64,000 bases of DNA from Mesorhizobium sp. YC-39 (GCF_025753795.1 NZ_JAOWPS010000013.1:1-64000), one strand, 5' to 3'. Counted from the stretch's first letter, positions 55,445-64,000 are shown. A program made the numbers and translations. The notes: generated by a model from the sequence alone, not told the origin.

Positions 55445-57280
55445 TTAATCGAGTTCATAAAAAGCGCAATAGTCTTTCATTAAGGCTCTGCTCTGGTCTT
55501 CCTTTCGTAAGAGCGAATTGCCGACGGCAAGTAGCTCGATCTCTGTTCCCATGAAACACCGGAACGCATCCTCTGGATTGCAAACGATCGGTTCCCCCCG
55601 CACATTAAACGAGGTATTCACGACAACGGGGCACCCGGTTAGCTCCTTGAACCTCGATATCAATCTATGAAATCGAGGATTGGTTGTTTTGTGCACAGTT
55701 TGCACCCGCGCGGAATAGTCCACGTGTGTGACGGCTGGAATTTCGGAGCGCATGACATTCAATTTATCGATGCCGAAGAGCTGCTTTTGCTCTTCTGACA
55801 TTGGCAACTGCTTCGTGCTCGTCACGTCGGCCACAAGGAGCATGTATGGGCTATCGGAATCTAGGTGAAACCATTGAGACACGTCCTCTCGCAGAATACT
55901 GGGCGCAAACGGACGGAAAGATTCGCGATACTTGACCTTGAGATTTAGCTGCTTCTGGACAATCGGTGAGCGGGGGTCAGCAATGATGGAGCGCCCCCCT
56001 AGCGCTCGCGGGCCGAACTCCATCCGGCCCTGCATCCAGCCGACCGCCTTACCGTCAACGAGAGCATGCGCGACACCGTCAATCAATGCTTCATCGGATT
56101 CGGTCGTGAATACCGCGCCGGCCTTTCCTAGACTTTCTTCGATTTCGCGCTGGCTAAACTCTGGCCCGAGATACGCGCCGTTCATGCTGTCGCCAGAACG
56201 GATGCTCCTGGGCTTATCAAGCATCAAATGATAGGCAGCGAGTGCTGCGCCTACTGCCCCGCCCGCATCGCCGGCAGCCGGCTGAATCCAGATGTCATCG
56301 AAGAGCTTTTCTCGCAAGAGCTTTCCATTCGCAACACAATTAAGCGCGACTCCTCCTGCGAGGCAGAGATTTCTCTGCCCGGTTGTGGCCCGGATTCCCT
56401 TTGCAAGCTTTAGAACGACCTCCTCGGTAATGGCTTGAATAGAGGCGGCTAGGTCCATCTCTCTCTGCGTCAGCTCACTTTCGGGGCGCCTGGGGGGGCC
56501 ACCAAATAGCCTCTCGAATCGACTATTGATCATCCTTAGCCCGGTGCCGTAATCAAAGAAGCTCATGTCCAGGTGGAATGACCCGTCTTCTTTGATGTTG
56601 ATGAGATGCTCCCTTATCAGATGCACGTACTTGGGCTCGCCGTAGGGGGCCAGTCCCATTAACTTGTACTCACCGGAGTTCACCTTGAAACCGGCGTAGT
56701 AAGTAAATGCTGAGTACAACAAGCCCAGAGAGTGCGGAAAGTGAATCTCCTTGTGGACCGATAGTTCGTTTCCCCTACCAATCGCAAGCGAGGTTGTCGC
56801 CCATTCTCCCACGCCATCCATCGTTAACACTGCGGCTTCGTCAAATGGCGATGGGAAGAACGCCGACGCGGCGTGACTGAGATGGTGCTCTGAAAAACGA
56901 AGTCGACTAGACCAATCATGATCGCTCCCAAGCTGTTCGTTCAGAGCCTCCGTAATCATTCTTCTTTGAAACAGCTTGTCCTTTAGCCAAACTGGCATCG
57001 ACATTGCAAAGCTCTTAAATCCCGCTGGTACAAAAGCTAGATAGGATTCAAATATCCGCTCGAATTTGCTAAAGGGTTTGTCATAGAAGATTACATAGTC
57101 GACATCGCCTGGACTCAACCCTCCGGCGCGGAGGCAGTAACGAGCCGCATAGGCAGGAAAGCCCGCATCGTGTTTTTTTCGCGTGAAGCGCTCTTCTTGC
57201 GCCGCGGCTATCAGTTCACCGTTTGAAACGAGACAAGCGGCAGAGTCATGATAGTAAGCTGAGATACCCAGGATATTCAT
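55445..57280 (-). CDS. NodU/CmcH/TobZ-family carbamoyltransferase
   Basis: 611 residues, full length. The N-terminal Kae1-like domain shows LGISAYYHDSAACLV, the metal-binding SEHHLSHAASAFFPSPF and TMDGVGEWATTS; the YrdC-like C-terminal domain shows GRMEFGPRALGGRSIIADPR and FNVRGEPIVCNPEDA. It transfers a carbamoyl group from carbamoyl phosphate through carbamoyl-AMP to a hydroxyl of a sugar or antibiotic. It is not the nodulation NodU branch by its N-terminus; substrate unknown. Three bases after the DUF5989 gene. Confidence 0.92.
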   Translation of the reverse strand: MNILGISAYYHDSAACLVSNGELIAAAQEERFTRKKHDAGFPAYAARYCLRAGGLSPGDVDYVIFYDKPFSKFERIFESYLAFVPAGFKSFAMSMPVWLKDKLFQRRMITEALNEQLGSDHDWSSRLRFSEHHLSHAASAFFPSPFDEAAVLTMDGVGEWATTSLAIGRGNELSVHKEIHFPHSLGLLYSAFTYYAGFKVNSGEYKLMGLAPYGEPKYVHLIREHLINIKEDGSFHLDMSFFDYGTGLRMINSRFERLFGGPPRRPESELTQREMDLAASIQAITEEVVLKLAKGIRATTGQRNLCLAGGVALNCVANGKLLREKLFDDIWIQPAAGDAGGAVGAALAAYHLMLDKPRSIRSGDSMNGAYLGPEFSQREIEESLGKAGAVFTTESDEALIDGVAHALVDGKAVGWMQGRMEFGPRALGGRSIIADPRSPIVQKQLNLKVKYRESFRPFAPSILREDVSQWFHLDSDSPYMLLVADVTSTKQLPMSEEQKQLFGIDKLNVMRSEIPAVTHVDYSARVQTVHKTTNPRFHRLISRFKELTGCPVVVNTSFNVRGEPIVCNPEDAFRCFMGTEIELLAVGNSLLRKEDQSRALMKDYCAFYELD

Positions 57281-57283
57281 TGG

Positions 57284-57436
57284 TCAAAACAGCGTGTAAA
57301 CGAACGGCGCGATGACAGAGCCTTGTGCCAGAATTAACATAACCCCTATGAGAACTATGAAAATAACTATGGGTGCGGCCCAGAGTTTTTTGCGGGTCCG
57401 TAGGAAGGCCCAGAGTTCTTTGATGAATATATACAT
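57284..57436 (-). CDS. DUF5989 small membrane protein
   Basis: 50 residues: MYIFIKELWAFLRTRKKLW followed by a hydrophobic helix APIVIFIVLIGVMLILA. Too short for many gene finders. It is the DUF5989 protein that regularly sits between SxtJ and a carbamoyltransferase. Three bases before the carbamoyltransferase and seven bases after the sxtJ-like gene. Confidence 0.88.
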   Translation of the reverse strand: MYIFIKELWAFLRTRKKLWAAPIVIFIVLIGVMLILAQGSVIAPFVYTLF

Positions 57437-57443
57437 GTGAACC

Positions 57444-57845
57444 TCAAAACTGGGTTTTAAAGGATTTGCCTGTCGGTCCGGGCGGGTTACGAGGGATCCA
57501 GTAACTCGCGACCGGTAGTCGCTTCAGTCGAAGCTCATCGCGCCCGAGCAACCGAGCGACGATGCCGATCGGTACAAGAAGCCCGAAATAGATTACACCG
57601 AGGACCAGAGGACTTACTATCATCCCTAGTAGCTCACCGAAGTAAAACCAGAGTAGATTGAGCGGCGAGAGAGATCGAGGAAAGGTTAACGCTATGCCGC
57701 CGAATACGGCACTGATCGCAAAGAGTGAGACGAAAGCGGCATCGACGCGTCCCTCGATGGCCGTGTACGCGCCCAATGCAAGAAATATGGCACAGAATGT
57801 GAGCCCAAAACGGCGATTGGACGGCAGTTTGGACGGGACTTTCAT
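57444..57845 (-). CDS. SxtJ-family membrane protein
   Basis: 133 residues: LPSNRRFGLTFCAIFLALGAY, two further hydrophobic segments, LNLLWFYFGELLGMIVSPLVLG and a conserved basic end. SxtJ was named in saxitoxin clusters and accompanies carbamoyltransferases; role unknown, possibly anchoring. Start overlaps the stop of the upstream ORF by four bases. Confidence 0.88.
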   Translation of the reverse strand: MKVPSKLPSNRRFGLTFCAIFLALGAYTAIEGRVDAAFVSLFAISAVFGGIALTFPRSLSPLNLLWFYFGELLGMIVSPLVLGVIYFGLLVPIGIVARLLGRDELRLKRLPVASYWIPRNPPGPTGKSFKTQF

Positions 57846-58147
57846 GCCATGCCCCGTGCGATGTACGGCGTTTCCAAAGACTGGCCGGGCAGAACATACT
57901 TCGCTCTGATATCGATCGGAGCTAGAAGTCCGAAAGAAGTCATTCCAAGGTCGACCATCCTGGCGACCTGTCCATTCGTCGCGGCGAAGTTCCCGCGCCT
58001 CCGACTGAGGCGGTGAGCCCAACTATGCCCCTTCGCGGTCGCCGCCGAGTAGACCTGCAGGCCTTGCTCGATAAGCAGCTTGTTCGGGATAAGTTGCTTA
58101 GCGCAGCACCCGATTTCTGCTACGTTGCGGGTGGTGGCGACAATCAT
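57842..58147 (-). CDS. Coupled ORF of unknown function at the head of the cluster
   Basis: About 101 residues (MIVATTRNVAEIGCC at the start, KYVLPGQSLETPYIARGMA at the end). It overlaps the SxtJ start (ATGA), the usual sign of a real gene in this operon. An earlier ATG is at 58189. I do not recognise a family; it may be the remaining C-terminal part of a larger biosynthetic gene cut by the transposon debris at 58.3 kb. Confidence 0.5.
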   Translation of the reverse strand: MIVATTRNVAEIGCCAKQLIPNKLLIEQGLQVYSAATAKGHSWAHRLSRRRGNFAATNGQVARMVDLGMTSFGLLAPIDIRAKYVLPGQSLETPYIARGMA

Positions 58148-58342
58148 GTTAACCTCAGATCTTTCGATTGGGTTGACGAGCTCAGCCAAGAGTTTCGCAA
58201 TGATCGTGCCAGGATCGTATCAGAGAAAAATGTAGTCGATTCAATCAGGCAGCACGGTGCGCGGCCTATTGGAACGTTGTGTAAACTCTGACATACCCGA
58301 AACCACTGTTGCAAACGCGACACTCGCGAGCATCAACAATGC

Positions 58343-58810
58343 ATGTGTTTGCAGGTGGCAGGGCGGATGGATCGTCGTGGTCTGAATGCGAAGATTGAGG
58401 AGCCTGCTGTTATCGATCTCCAGCGCTTCGCCGCGAATCTGAAGACGGCCTGGAAGAGTGGCGAGACGCGACCAACGCACCGGCGGCCGTATCGGCGGAC
58501 CAAACCCTATCCGAAGCGACCCAGCATGTACGGGCCGTTCGAGGCGCAGATCAAGGCATGGCTCGAGGAAGAGCCGGCGCTCTCGGCAGCAAGTGTGTTG
58601 CAACGCCTGACAAAGATCGACCCGTCGCGCTTCAAGGAAAGGAACCTGAGAATGGTGCAACGGCTTGTGAAGGCCTGGCGCATGGAAATGGCTGGTCTGA
58701 TCATCCTCGATGGCGGTTGGATGAAGAGTTGGCCGCCATCTCCCTCCGCTGTGACGCAGGGAGATAGGGGCTATGTCGGCCCCTTCGCGCTCGGTAACAT
58801 TCCTCGGTGA
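58343..58810 (+). pseudogene. Transposase C-terminal remnant
   Basis: FEAQIKAWLEEEPALSAASVLQRLTKIDP, then RMVQRLVKAWRMEMAGLII, is the characteristic end of a group of DDE transposases with Mu/IS21-like relations. The catalytic part is missing. Confidence 0.6.
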
Positions 58811-59100
58811 GGCAATAAGGGGCAATTTCTCAGTTCGCCCGACAGGCTGATTGATGTTTTGGACTTTAGGCTTCCGTGCGGTCGATGCCAATTGATCGGT
58901 GCAGCCAGGCGGGAAGTTCTCCGGCACGATGATCGGCGCTCGGGTAGGCAATGGCGTAGGCTCATTCTCTGAGCGCTGTCTGAATGAAGCGCTCTGGCTT
59001 GCCATTATCCGGTATGTGACCTGTGGTGCCTTCTCGTCCTGCTTCTTGTTTTGGAACGGCCTTATGGTGAGCCCATCCGGGACGTGGGGCACCGGGAGCA
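58811..59100 (-). pseudogene. IS481-family transposase C-terminal remnant
   Basis: The minus strand reads DNGKPERFIQTALRE, then after a stop WAYA-like sequence and NWHRPHGSLKSK in another frame: the C-terminal signature of IS481 (NGKAERF...HRPHGSL). Stops and frame changes throughout. Confidence 0.7.
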
Positions 59101-59412
59101 CGAAGGTGCAGGCAGGCCGTCAATAGACCGTGGGCTGTGAGCCCGAGCTCGTTAGATGGCCGCCCCTCGCGACTTTCCCGGATGCTGCGAGCGGGATCAG
59201 TAGATGTCGTGTTTGCCCGCCAGCTCCCCGTCTTGGACCGCGCCAAGAAGGAGGAACGGGCATGCGCATTGAGTGCTGAAGCTTGGTAACTCCAGTCTCC
59301 TCGGTTCGGACCGAATGGACAACCTCCCGAAAGATCAAACGTCGGCCGCAGTTGCTCCTCCTCGCGCCTGTGCCAAAACTGTGCCTTTTTTTAGCCCAAT
59401 TGGGTTCTGTAT
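59101..59412. other. Gap with nothing recognisable
   Basis: Short frames only. Confidence 0.4.
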
Positions 59413-59428
59413 TGTTTAGAGTCCGACA
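59413..59428 (+). promoter_or_regulatory. NifA upstream activator site before the ureide cluster
   Basis: TGTTTAGAGTCCGACA is an exact TGT-N10-ACA, 98 bases before the better sigma-54 element. Confidence 0.6.
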
Positions 59429-59502
59429 AAAGTTTGGCCGGTAACGGACAGGCAGAAACGGGCGCTTGCAGGCAAACTGTCGACGGGAAACGCTTTTTGG
59501 CT

Positions 59503-59541
59503 TGGTATGGCTCTTGCGTTTAACTTGGCATGGCTCTTGCG
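59503..59541 (+). promoter_or_regulatory. Tandem nifH-like sigma-54 promoter elements
   Basis: TGGTATGGCTCTTGCG at 59503-59518 and TGGCATGGCTCTTGCG at 59526-59541 differ in one base. The second has GG-N10-GC and the CTCTTGC of nif promoters. They are a 23-base direct duplication. Confidence 0.65.
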
Positions 59542-59951
59542 CAGCAAACGGTGACGTTTACCTAGGAACAGGGTCGTTCGATGTCTGTACCGATGATTTG
59601 CTTGGGCGCCGCATTAGCAAAAAATTGTTCCAACAGTTGCAGGCGACCGCCAAATCCGGTGTTTGCGGGTCTTTATTCTGCGGCTCGGCGGCTTCCGCGA
59701 TTGCGCCGGCAAAAAGCGAGATGCACTATCCTGATGCGCCGACACTTTCGTCGAATGTCCGTTGCAGACCGAGCGCGAGGTCCAACGCATGCCGCGAACG
59801 ATCCTAACTCTGGAGAGTGGTGATTGGCGGCCCCGGCTCCGACAACAGGCGACAAATTCACCCTTCGACAGCGTGGGCTTCGAAAGCAAGGACTTTTCCG
59901 CGCTACGAGGCATGAGAGCGGCCGAAACGGTTTTACGGTCAGCGCCTCGAC
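59542..59951 (+). other. Long leader or lost gene between promoter and ctlX-like gene
   Basis: The first ATG (59581, MSVPMICLGAALAKN) runs to 59823 without known domain or ribosome site. This may be the remains of the gene that originally followed the nif-type promoter. Confidence 0.35.
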
Positions 59952-60962
59952 ATGACCGATGACCCAAATGACCAGGCAACTTCTGCGGAATGCACCGACG
60001 CGCTCGCTAACCCGAATGAAGTCCTTCCCGTGGCAGCACTTACAGAATTCTCGGTTCAGGCCCCTTTCGCAGTGGTTATGATCCGTCCGCATCGTTTCAC
60101 AGTCAATGCTGAGACTGCGGCCGACAATCGCTTTCAAATATTGAATGATGATGCCAGTGATCTGTCGCCGCTCGCCTATGCCGAGATCACACGCGCCGCT
60201 GCGATGCTCAAAGAGCAGGGTATAGTGGTACATTTGTTTGAGAGCCCGGGTTGCGACACTCCGGATTCTGTATTTCCGAACAACTGGTTTTCGACCCACG
60301 CTGGCGGTTACGTGGCAATCTACCCGATGAAGGCCTTAAGCCGCCGGCGTGAGCGCAGGAGCGATATTATTGACATGCTGAAGAGTCGATATAGAGTCCG
60401 GGAGGTAATCGACTATTCCGGGCTTGAGCCCGACGACCTCTTCTTGGAAGGTACCGGTTCGATGGTGCTCGATCATATTGATCGGGTCGCCTATGCGGTA
60501 AGATCTGAGCGCACTGATCCAATCGCACTTGAAAGGTTCTGTACCCAGTTTAGTTTTGAGCCGATGCTGTTTTCGGCGAAGGACTCCAAGGGGTTCGACA
60601 TCTATCATACAAACGTGCTGATGTGCGTCGCAACCGATTTCGCCATGATCGGGCTCGACATGATCACTGACTCAGGGAGACGGCGCGAAATCGTCCATCG
60701 GTTCGAACGGGCCGGTCGCCGCGTAATCGGGCTCACCAATGCACAGATTGAGAAATTTGCAGGCAATGCGATTGAGCTAATGGGCGGGAATGGGCGCATC
60801 TTGGCCCTGTCGACGACTGCCCTCTTGGCATTGACGACGGACCAGATCGACATCATCGGCAAGAGCGCGCGGCTGCTGCCGCTAGCAATTCCTACGGTCG
60901 AGCGGGCCGGCGGTTCCGTGCGATGCATGATTGCTGGCGTACACCTCACGCCTCGGGATTAA
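59952..60962 (+). CDS. CtlX-type amidinohydrolase (arginine deiminase/DDAH superfamily)
   Basis: 336 residues. PFAVVMIRPHRF at the start, TPDSVFPNNWFSTH, EGTGSMVLDH, the catalytic His in IYHTNVLMCV and nucleophile Cys in SVRCMIAGVH. This is the FN0238/CtlX branch of guanidino-modifying enzymes; relatives release ammonia or ornithine from citrulline or arginine-like compounds in the cytoplasm. Together with an allophanate hydrolase it points to use of a ureido nitrogen source. First intact gene after the nif-type promoter. Confidence 0.82.
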   Translation: MTDDPNDQATSAECTDALANPNEVLPVAALTEFSVQAPFAVVMIRPHRFTVNAETAADNRFQILNDDASDLSPLAYAEITRAAAMLKEQGIVVHLFESPGCDTPDSVFPNNWFSTHAGGYVAIYPMKALSRRRERRSDIIDMLKSRYRVREVIDYSGLEPDDLFLEGTGSMVLDHIDRVAYAVRSERTDPIALERFCTQFSFEPMLFSAKDSKGFDIYHTNVLMCVATDFAMIGLDMITDSGRRREIVHRFERAGRRVIGLTNAQIEKFAGNAIELMGGNGRILALSTTALLALTTDQIDIIGKSARLLPLAIPTVERAGGSVRCMIAGVHLTPRD

Positions 60963-61128
60963 GAGTGCTCCGTTCGCTACGAACCGACTCCGCCGAGAGA
61001 GGGTAGCTCGGTGCGGCATGGCGAGAACCCACTCGTGACAAAGAGAAAGCTCCTTAGGCCGTCTTGTCATTCCACTCGCCTTGTTGTATACTACATAGTA
61101 TCCTAGTTACGCTTGTGCTGGATGTTTC
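60963..61128. promoter_or_regulatory. Promoter region of the GntR gene with an inverted repeat
   Basis: ATACT-ACAT-AGTAT at 61088-61101, 27 bases before the GntR start, is a likely operator for the GntR protein itself. Confidence 0.5.
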
Positions 61129-61839
61129 ATGGTGAAGATCGTCAATATCAACAAAGATGCCGGCAACCTTGCCGAGCGCGCGTATGAAGAGATTAAAAGG
61201 CGGATTTTCGATTTTATCTTAATGCCTGGAGATCGGCTATCTGAATCTGATCTGGCGCAGCAAATTGAAGTCAGTCGTACGCCGCTGCGTCAGGCGTTGC
61301 AGCAGTTACAGCATGAAGGTTTCGTTGAAGCGCTACCTAAGGTCGGCTGGCTGATCCGTCCACTTGATTTCGAAAAGTTCGATGAGCTTTATGATTTTCG
61401 CATCTTAATCGAATGTTTCGCCGCACGAGAGCTGTGCACTACCGTGAAGGACCGATCTGCGCTGCGAACACTCGCACTTATATGGAGCGTGCCTGCCGCC
61501 GAGCGGCTGCAGGATGCGATGAAAGTGAGTGCCTTAGACGAGGCATTCCACCAGACAATCGTCGAAAGCACAGGCAACCGAGAAATGATGCGCACGCATC
61601 GCGAAATCACTGAGCGCATCCGCATCATTCGCCGGCTCGATTTCACCAAGGATAATCGGGTTACGGCGACGTACGATGAGCATGCCGTAATTCTTGTAGC
61701 GCTTCAAGGAGGGCGCCCCGACGAAGCGCAACAACTGCTGACGTCTCATATTGAGATCAGCAAGCGAGAAGTACGACAAATCACCCTAGACATGTTGCAG
61801 CGAGCGAGAAAGCGCGAGCCTCTCGCAGGTCAGAATTAA
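61129..61839 (+). CDS. GntR-family regulator with FCD effector domain
   Basis: 236 residues. N-terminal winged helix: RAYEEIKRRIFDFILMPGDRLSE, then VSRTPLRQALQQLQHEGFV. The C-terminal helical FCD domain binds a carboxylate ligand using His/Asp residues (FHQTIVESTGNREM, TYDEHAVILVALQ). It should repress the flanking catabolic genes until the substrate appears. Confidence 0.9.
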   Translation: MVKIVNINKDAGNLAERAYEEIKRRIFDFILMPGDRLSESDLAQQIEVSRTPLRQALQQLQHEGFVEALPKVGWLIRPLDFEKFDELYDFRILIECFAARELCTTVKDRSALRTLALIWSVPAAERLQDAMKVSALDEAFHQTIVESTGNREMMRTHREITERIRIIRRLDFTKDNRVTATYDEHAVILVALQGGRPDEAQQLLTSHIEISKREVRQITLDMLQRARKREPLAGQN

Positions 61840-61899
61840 CAATAGGCTTTGCACTAGCCTTATCCACCGCGCTGATTTTCCAGATCGGAGACTATTTAG

Positions 61900-62838
61900 G
61901 TGACAGACAATATATCAGCACATTACCTCGGGCTCGAAAACGCCACGGTGCCTTATCGGAAGGTCGGCGACCATGAGATTCTTGCCGATATCTACCGGCC
62001 AAAGGGCAACAGTGTATGCCCAGTGATCGTTTACATTCATGGTGGCGCCTTAATCACAGGTAACCGCGGGCTGACGACCGAGAACCGCATTTTAGCGCGA
62101 GTGCTCTCTCTGGCGCTGGAAAATGGGTACGCCCTTGTCTCCATTGATTATCGCCTCGCGCCGGAAACGAAGCTGCCTGCGATCGCCAGTGATATAGAAG
62201 CAGCTTTCGCTTGGTTGGGAGCAGAAGGCGCTAAGCGTTTCCACCTCGATGCGGAACGGATCGTCGTTGTTGGCGACTCTGCTGGAGGGTATTTGACTTT
62301 AACGACGGGCTATCGTGTTCAACCGAAACCCAAGGGCCTCGTCGCTCTCTACGGCTATGGCGAATTGGCTGCCGATTGGTACACCCTGCCGAACCCTTAT
62401 CCCAACTATAATCTGGAGAAGGTCACCGAAGAAGAGGCGAAGCACCAAACGGATGGGACGGTCATCTCTGACGCGCACCTTCGGAAAGGGAACGGGGGCA
62501 AGATTTACATGCACTACCGTCAAACTGGGCTGTGGCCGCAGGAAGTGAGTGGATTTAACCCTGAGGCGCTCCGTGAAGACATTATGCCATATGAGCCGGT
62601 GAAGAATGTCTCCAATAGTTATCCAGCAACGATGCTGATCCACGGTACTCAGGACACAGACGTTCCCTTCGAGGAGTCCGTGAAAATGGCTGAACAACTA
62701 AAGAGGCACGGTGTGCCGTGTATTTTTAAGCAGATAGACAACGGGGAACATTGTTTCGACGGCGGCGATCCCGCGCAGATCGAGGATGCCTACAATTCGA
62801 TGCGTGAATTTATGCTTATGCATCTTAAAGGCAAATAA
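61900..62838 (+). CDS. Alpha/beta-hydrolase, HSL/esterase type
   Basis: 312 residues. Oxyanion motif HGGALITG near residue 47, nucleophile GDSAGGY near 127, Asp in GTQDTDVPFEE and His in NGEHCF. It cleaves an ester or amide of a small acid. Start GTG with GGAG 11 bases upstream. It lies 60 bases after the GntR gene and is likely part of the same pathway. Confidence 0.85.
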   Translation: MTDNISAHYLGLENATVPYRKVGDHEILADIYRPKGNSVCPVIVYIHGGALITGNRGLTTENRILARVLSLALENGYALVSIDYRLAPETKLPAIASDIEAAFAWLGAEGAKRFHLDAERIVVVGDSAGGYLTLTTGYRVQPKPKGLVALYGYGELAADWYTLPNPYPNYNLEKVTEEEAKHQTDGTVISDAHLRKGNGGKIYMHYRQTGLWPQEVSGFNPEALREDIMPYEPVKNVSNSYPATMLIHGTQDTDVPFEESVKMAEQLKRHGVPCIFKQIDNGEHCFDGGDPAQIEDAYNSMREFMLMHLKGK

Positions 62839-62941
62839 CAACACTCGCCAAGACTATATGTAGCCGCTCGGTTTGCCTTACCTGAGGTTGGCAAAGGATT
62901 GGAGCACCTTTGGACGTATCGTTGCTGGAGTTTCTATTAAT

Positions 62942-64000
62942 ATGAGCGATAACCATCCTGAGACGCTAACGGAGATTGTCGCGGCGCATCGCGCCGGAGC
63001 AATAACGCCAGTGCAGACGATTGCGCGCAGCTACCAGCGGATCCGTGAGTATAACGATCCTGCTGTCTTCATCAGTTTATGCGACGAGAGAGATGCAGTC
63101 TTGCAGGCCGAGAAGCTCGCCATGCGGAAGGATGCCGCCAGCCTGCCGCTTTACGGTGTGCCAGTGGCGGTAAAAGACAATATTGATGCAGTAGGCTTTT
63201 CAACTACTGCCGCCTGTCCCGGCTTCTCTTATACGCCGACACGCGATGCGACTGTGGTGGAGCGCCTGCGAGCCGCCGGCGCAATCATCATTGGTAAGAC
63301 CAATCTCGACCAGTTCGCGACCGGTCTAGTCGGCGTGCGTTCGCCTTATGGCATCCCCAGAAATCCGGTACGTGAGGATCTCATTCCAGGTGGCTCGAGT
63401 GCGGGTTCGGCAACGGCCGTCAGCGCGGGCCTCGTGCCGTTGTCGGTCGGAACTGACACTGCTGGATCCGGCCGTGTGCCGGCAATGCTCAATAATATCG
63501 TCGGGCTGAAGCCTAGTGTCGGTATGATCTCGACCGCAGGCATCGTCCCAGCCTGTCGCACGCTCGACTGCGTTTCGATCTTCGCGCTCACAGTCGACGA
63601 TGCCATGCTCGCGCTCTCCGTGATGGCAGGACAAGATCAGGCTGACCCGTTTTCGCGGGATCGGTCGCTTGGTGCGATGTTTCCGTTTCCAGCGAATCTT
63701 CGCCTCGGTGTTCCGCGCAAAGAGCAGCTGATTTTCTTCGGAGATAAGGAAGCGGAAGCAGCGTATGGCGAGGCACTGAGGCGCTGGACCGCGCTTGGCG
63801 CAATGCTCATCGAATTCGATATCGAACCGTTTTATGAGGCCGCACGGCTGCTCTATGAGGGTCCGTGGGTTGCCGAGCGCTATCTCGTGATCCGCAACCT
63901 GCTCGCCACTGCGCCGGATTCTATCGATCCGGTGGTCCGGGAAATTACCGCCGCCGGCGCGCAGTTCACGGCCACCGACGCATTTTCCGCATTCTACCGT
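62942..64000 (+). CDS. atzF: Allophanate hydrolase (amidase domain), cut by the window end
   Basis: 353 codons visible. Amidase signature triad: Lys in VAVKDNID, cis-Ser in GTDTAGSGRVPA and nucleophile Ser in GGSSAGSAT. LNNIVGLKPSVG and PACRTLDCVSIFALTVDD are characteristic of allophanate hydrolase rather than generic amidases. It splits allophanate to ammonia and carbon dioxide, the last step of urea-amidolyase or biuret/cyanurate breakdown. Start ATG 62942 with GGAG 11 bases before. The C-terminus lies beyond 64000. Confidence 0.87.
   Translation, partial: MSDNHPETLTEIVAAHRAGAITPVQTIARSYQRIREYNDPAVFISLCDERDAVLQAEKLAMRKDAASLPLYGVPVAVKDNIDAVGFSTTAACPGFSYTPTRDATVVERLRAAGAIIIGKTNLDQFATGLVGVRSPYGIPRNPVREDLIPGGSSAGSATAVSAGLVPLSVGTDTAGSGRVPAMLNNIVGLKPSVGMISTAGIVPACRTLDCVSIFALTVDDAMLALSVMAGQDQADPFSRDRSLGAMFPFPANLRLGVPRKEQLIFFGDKEAEAAYGEALRRWTALGAMLIEFDIEPFYEAARLLYEGPWVAERYLVIRNLLATAPDSIDPVVREITAAGAQFTATDAFSAFYR

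Noticed and set aside
55445..57280. Nodulation NodU (Nod-factor 6-O-carbamoyltransferase)
   Set aside because: The N-terminus and the DUF5989/SxtJ neighbours match the generic carbamoyltransferase branch, and I see no nod box or nod genes.
59581..59823. Gene directly behind the nif-type promoter
   Set aside because: No ribosome site and no recognisable domain; treated as leader or remnant.

Overview
The window looks like an accessory, symbiosis-island-type region of an alphaproteobacterial rhizobium, most likely Mesorhizobium. This is inferred from the GC-rich rhizobial gene content (MucR/Ros regulator, phasin, SxtJ/carbamoyltransferase cluster, allophanate hydrolase), many decayed insertion sequences, several NifA-type upstream activator sites (TGT-N10-ACA) paired with sigma-54 -24/-12 elements, and a tRNA-Met 3' remnant of the kind used as an attachment site by integrative elements.

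Layout. 0.35-5.5 kb: a minus-strand five-gene metabolic operon (HAD phosphatase, SerC-like aminotransferase, HMGL-type aldolase, two SDRs) with no pathway I can name. 5.7-10.6 kb: a methyltransferase, decayed IS5 and IS1380 elements and a broken LysR gene. 10.6-21 kb: OmpW porin, a deleted prolyl oligopeptidase, a lysine/ornithine N-monooxygenase, succinate-semialdehyde dehydrogenase and a pair of M16 peptidases. The peptidase pair, the oligopeptidase remnant and the monooxygenase lie behind promoters of one family: NifA sites, sigma-54 element, a conserved leader, and a short ORF. 21.4-26.7 kb: cold-shock protein, a zinc-less MucR homologue, di-haem cytochrome c peroxidase, and metE under a cobalamin riboswitch. 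At 27.0 kb lies the tRNA-Met 3' remnant with its terminator.

27.3-34.7 kb is an accessory block: a TIGR02594-like protein, a SinR/Cas2-like small protein, unknown membrane and soluble proteins, an HsdR_N-NACHT fusion that looks like an anti-phage STAND nuclease, and vapBC. 36-40.2 kb is an S-adenosylmethionine cluster (ArsR regulator, glyA, metK, adenosine kinase). 40.8-47 kb holds parDE (broken toxin), an AbiEii-like nucleotidyltransferase with a small partner, a frameshifted DUF309 gene, a DUF982 gene, phasin and a higBA-like pair (broken toxin). groESL with a CIRCE operator follows. 49-53 kb is mostly debris: second, damaged copies or fragments of DUF309, DUF982, mucR, HipA and transposases.

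53.1-58.2 kb is a compact minus-strand cluster (two SGNH hydrolases, carbamoyltransferase, DUF5989, SxtJ and a coupled unknown ORF), probably for carbamoylation/acylation of an exported glycan or small molecule. 59.4-64 kb starts with a nifH-like tandem sigma-54 promoter, followed by a CtlX-type amidinohydrolase, a GntR regulator, an alpha/beta-hydrolase and allophanate hydrolase (cut by the window edge), which suggests catabolism of a guanidino/ureido nitrogen compound.
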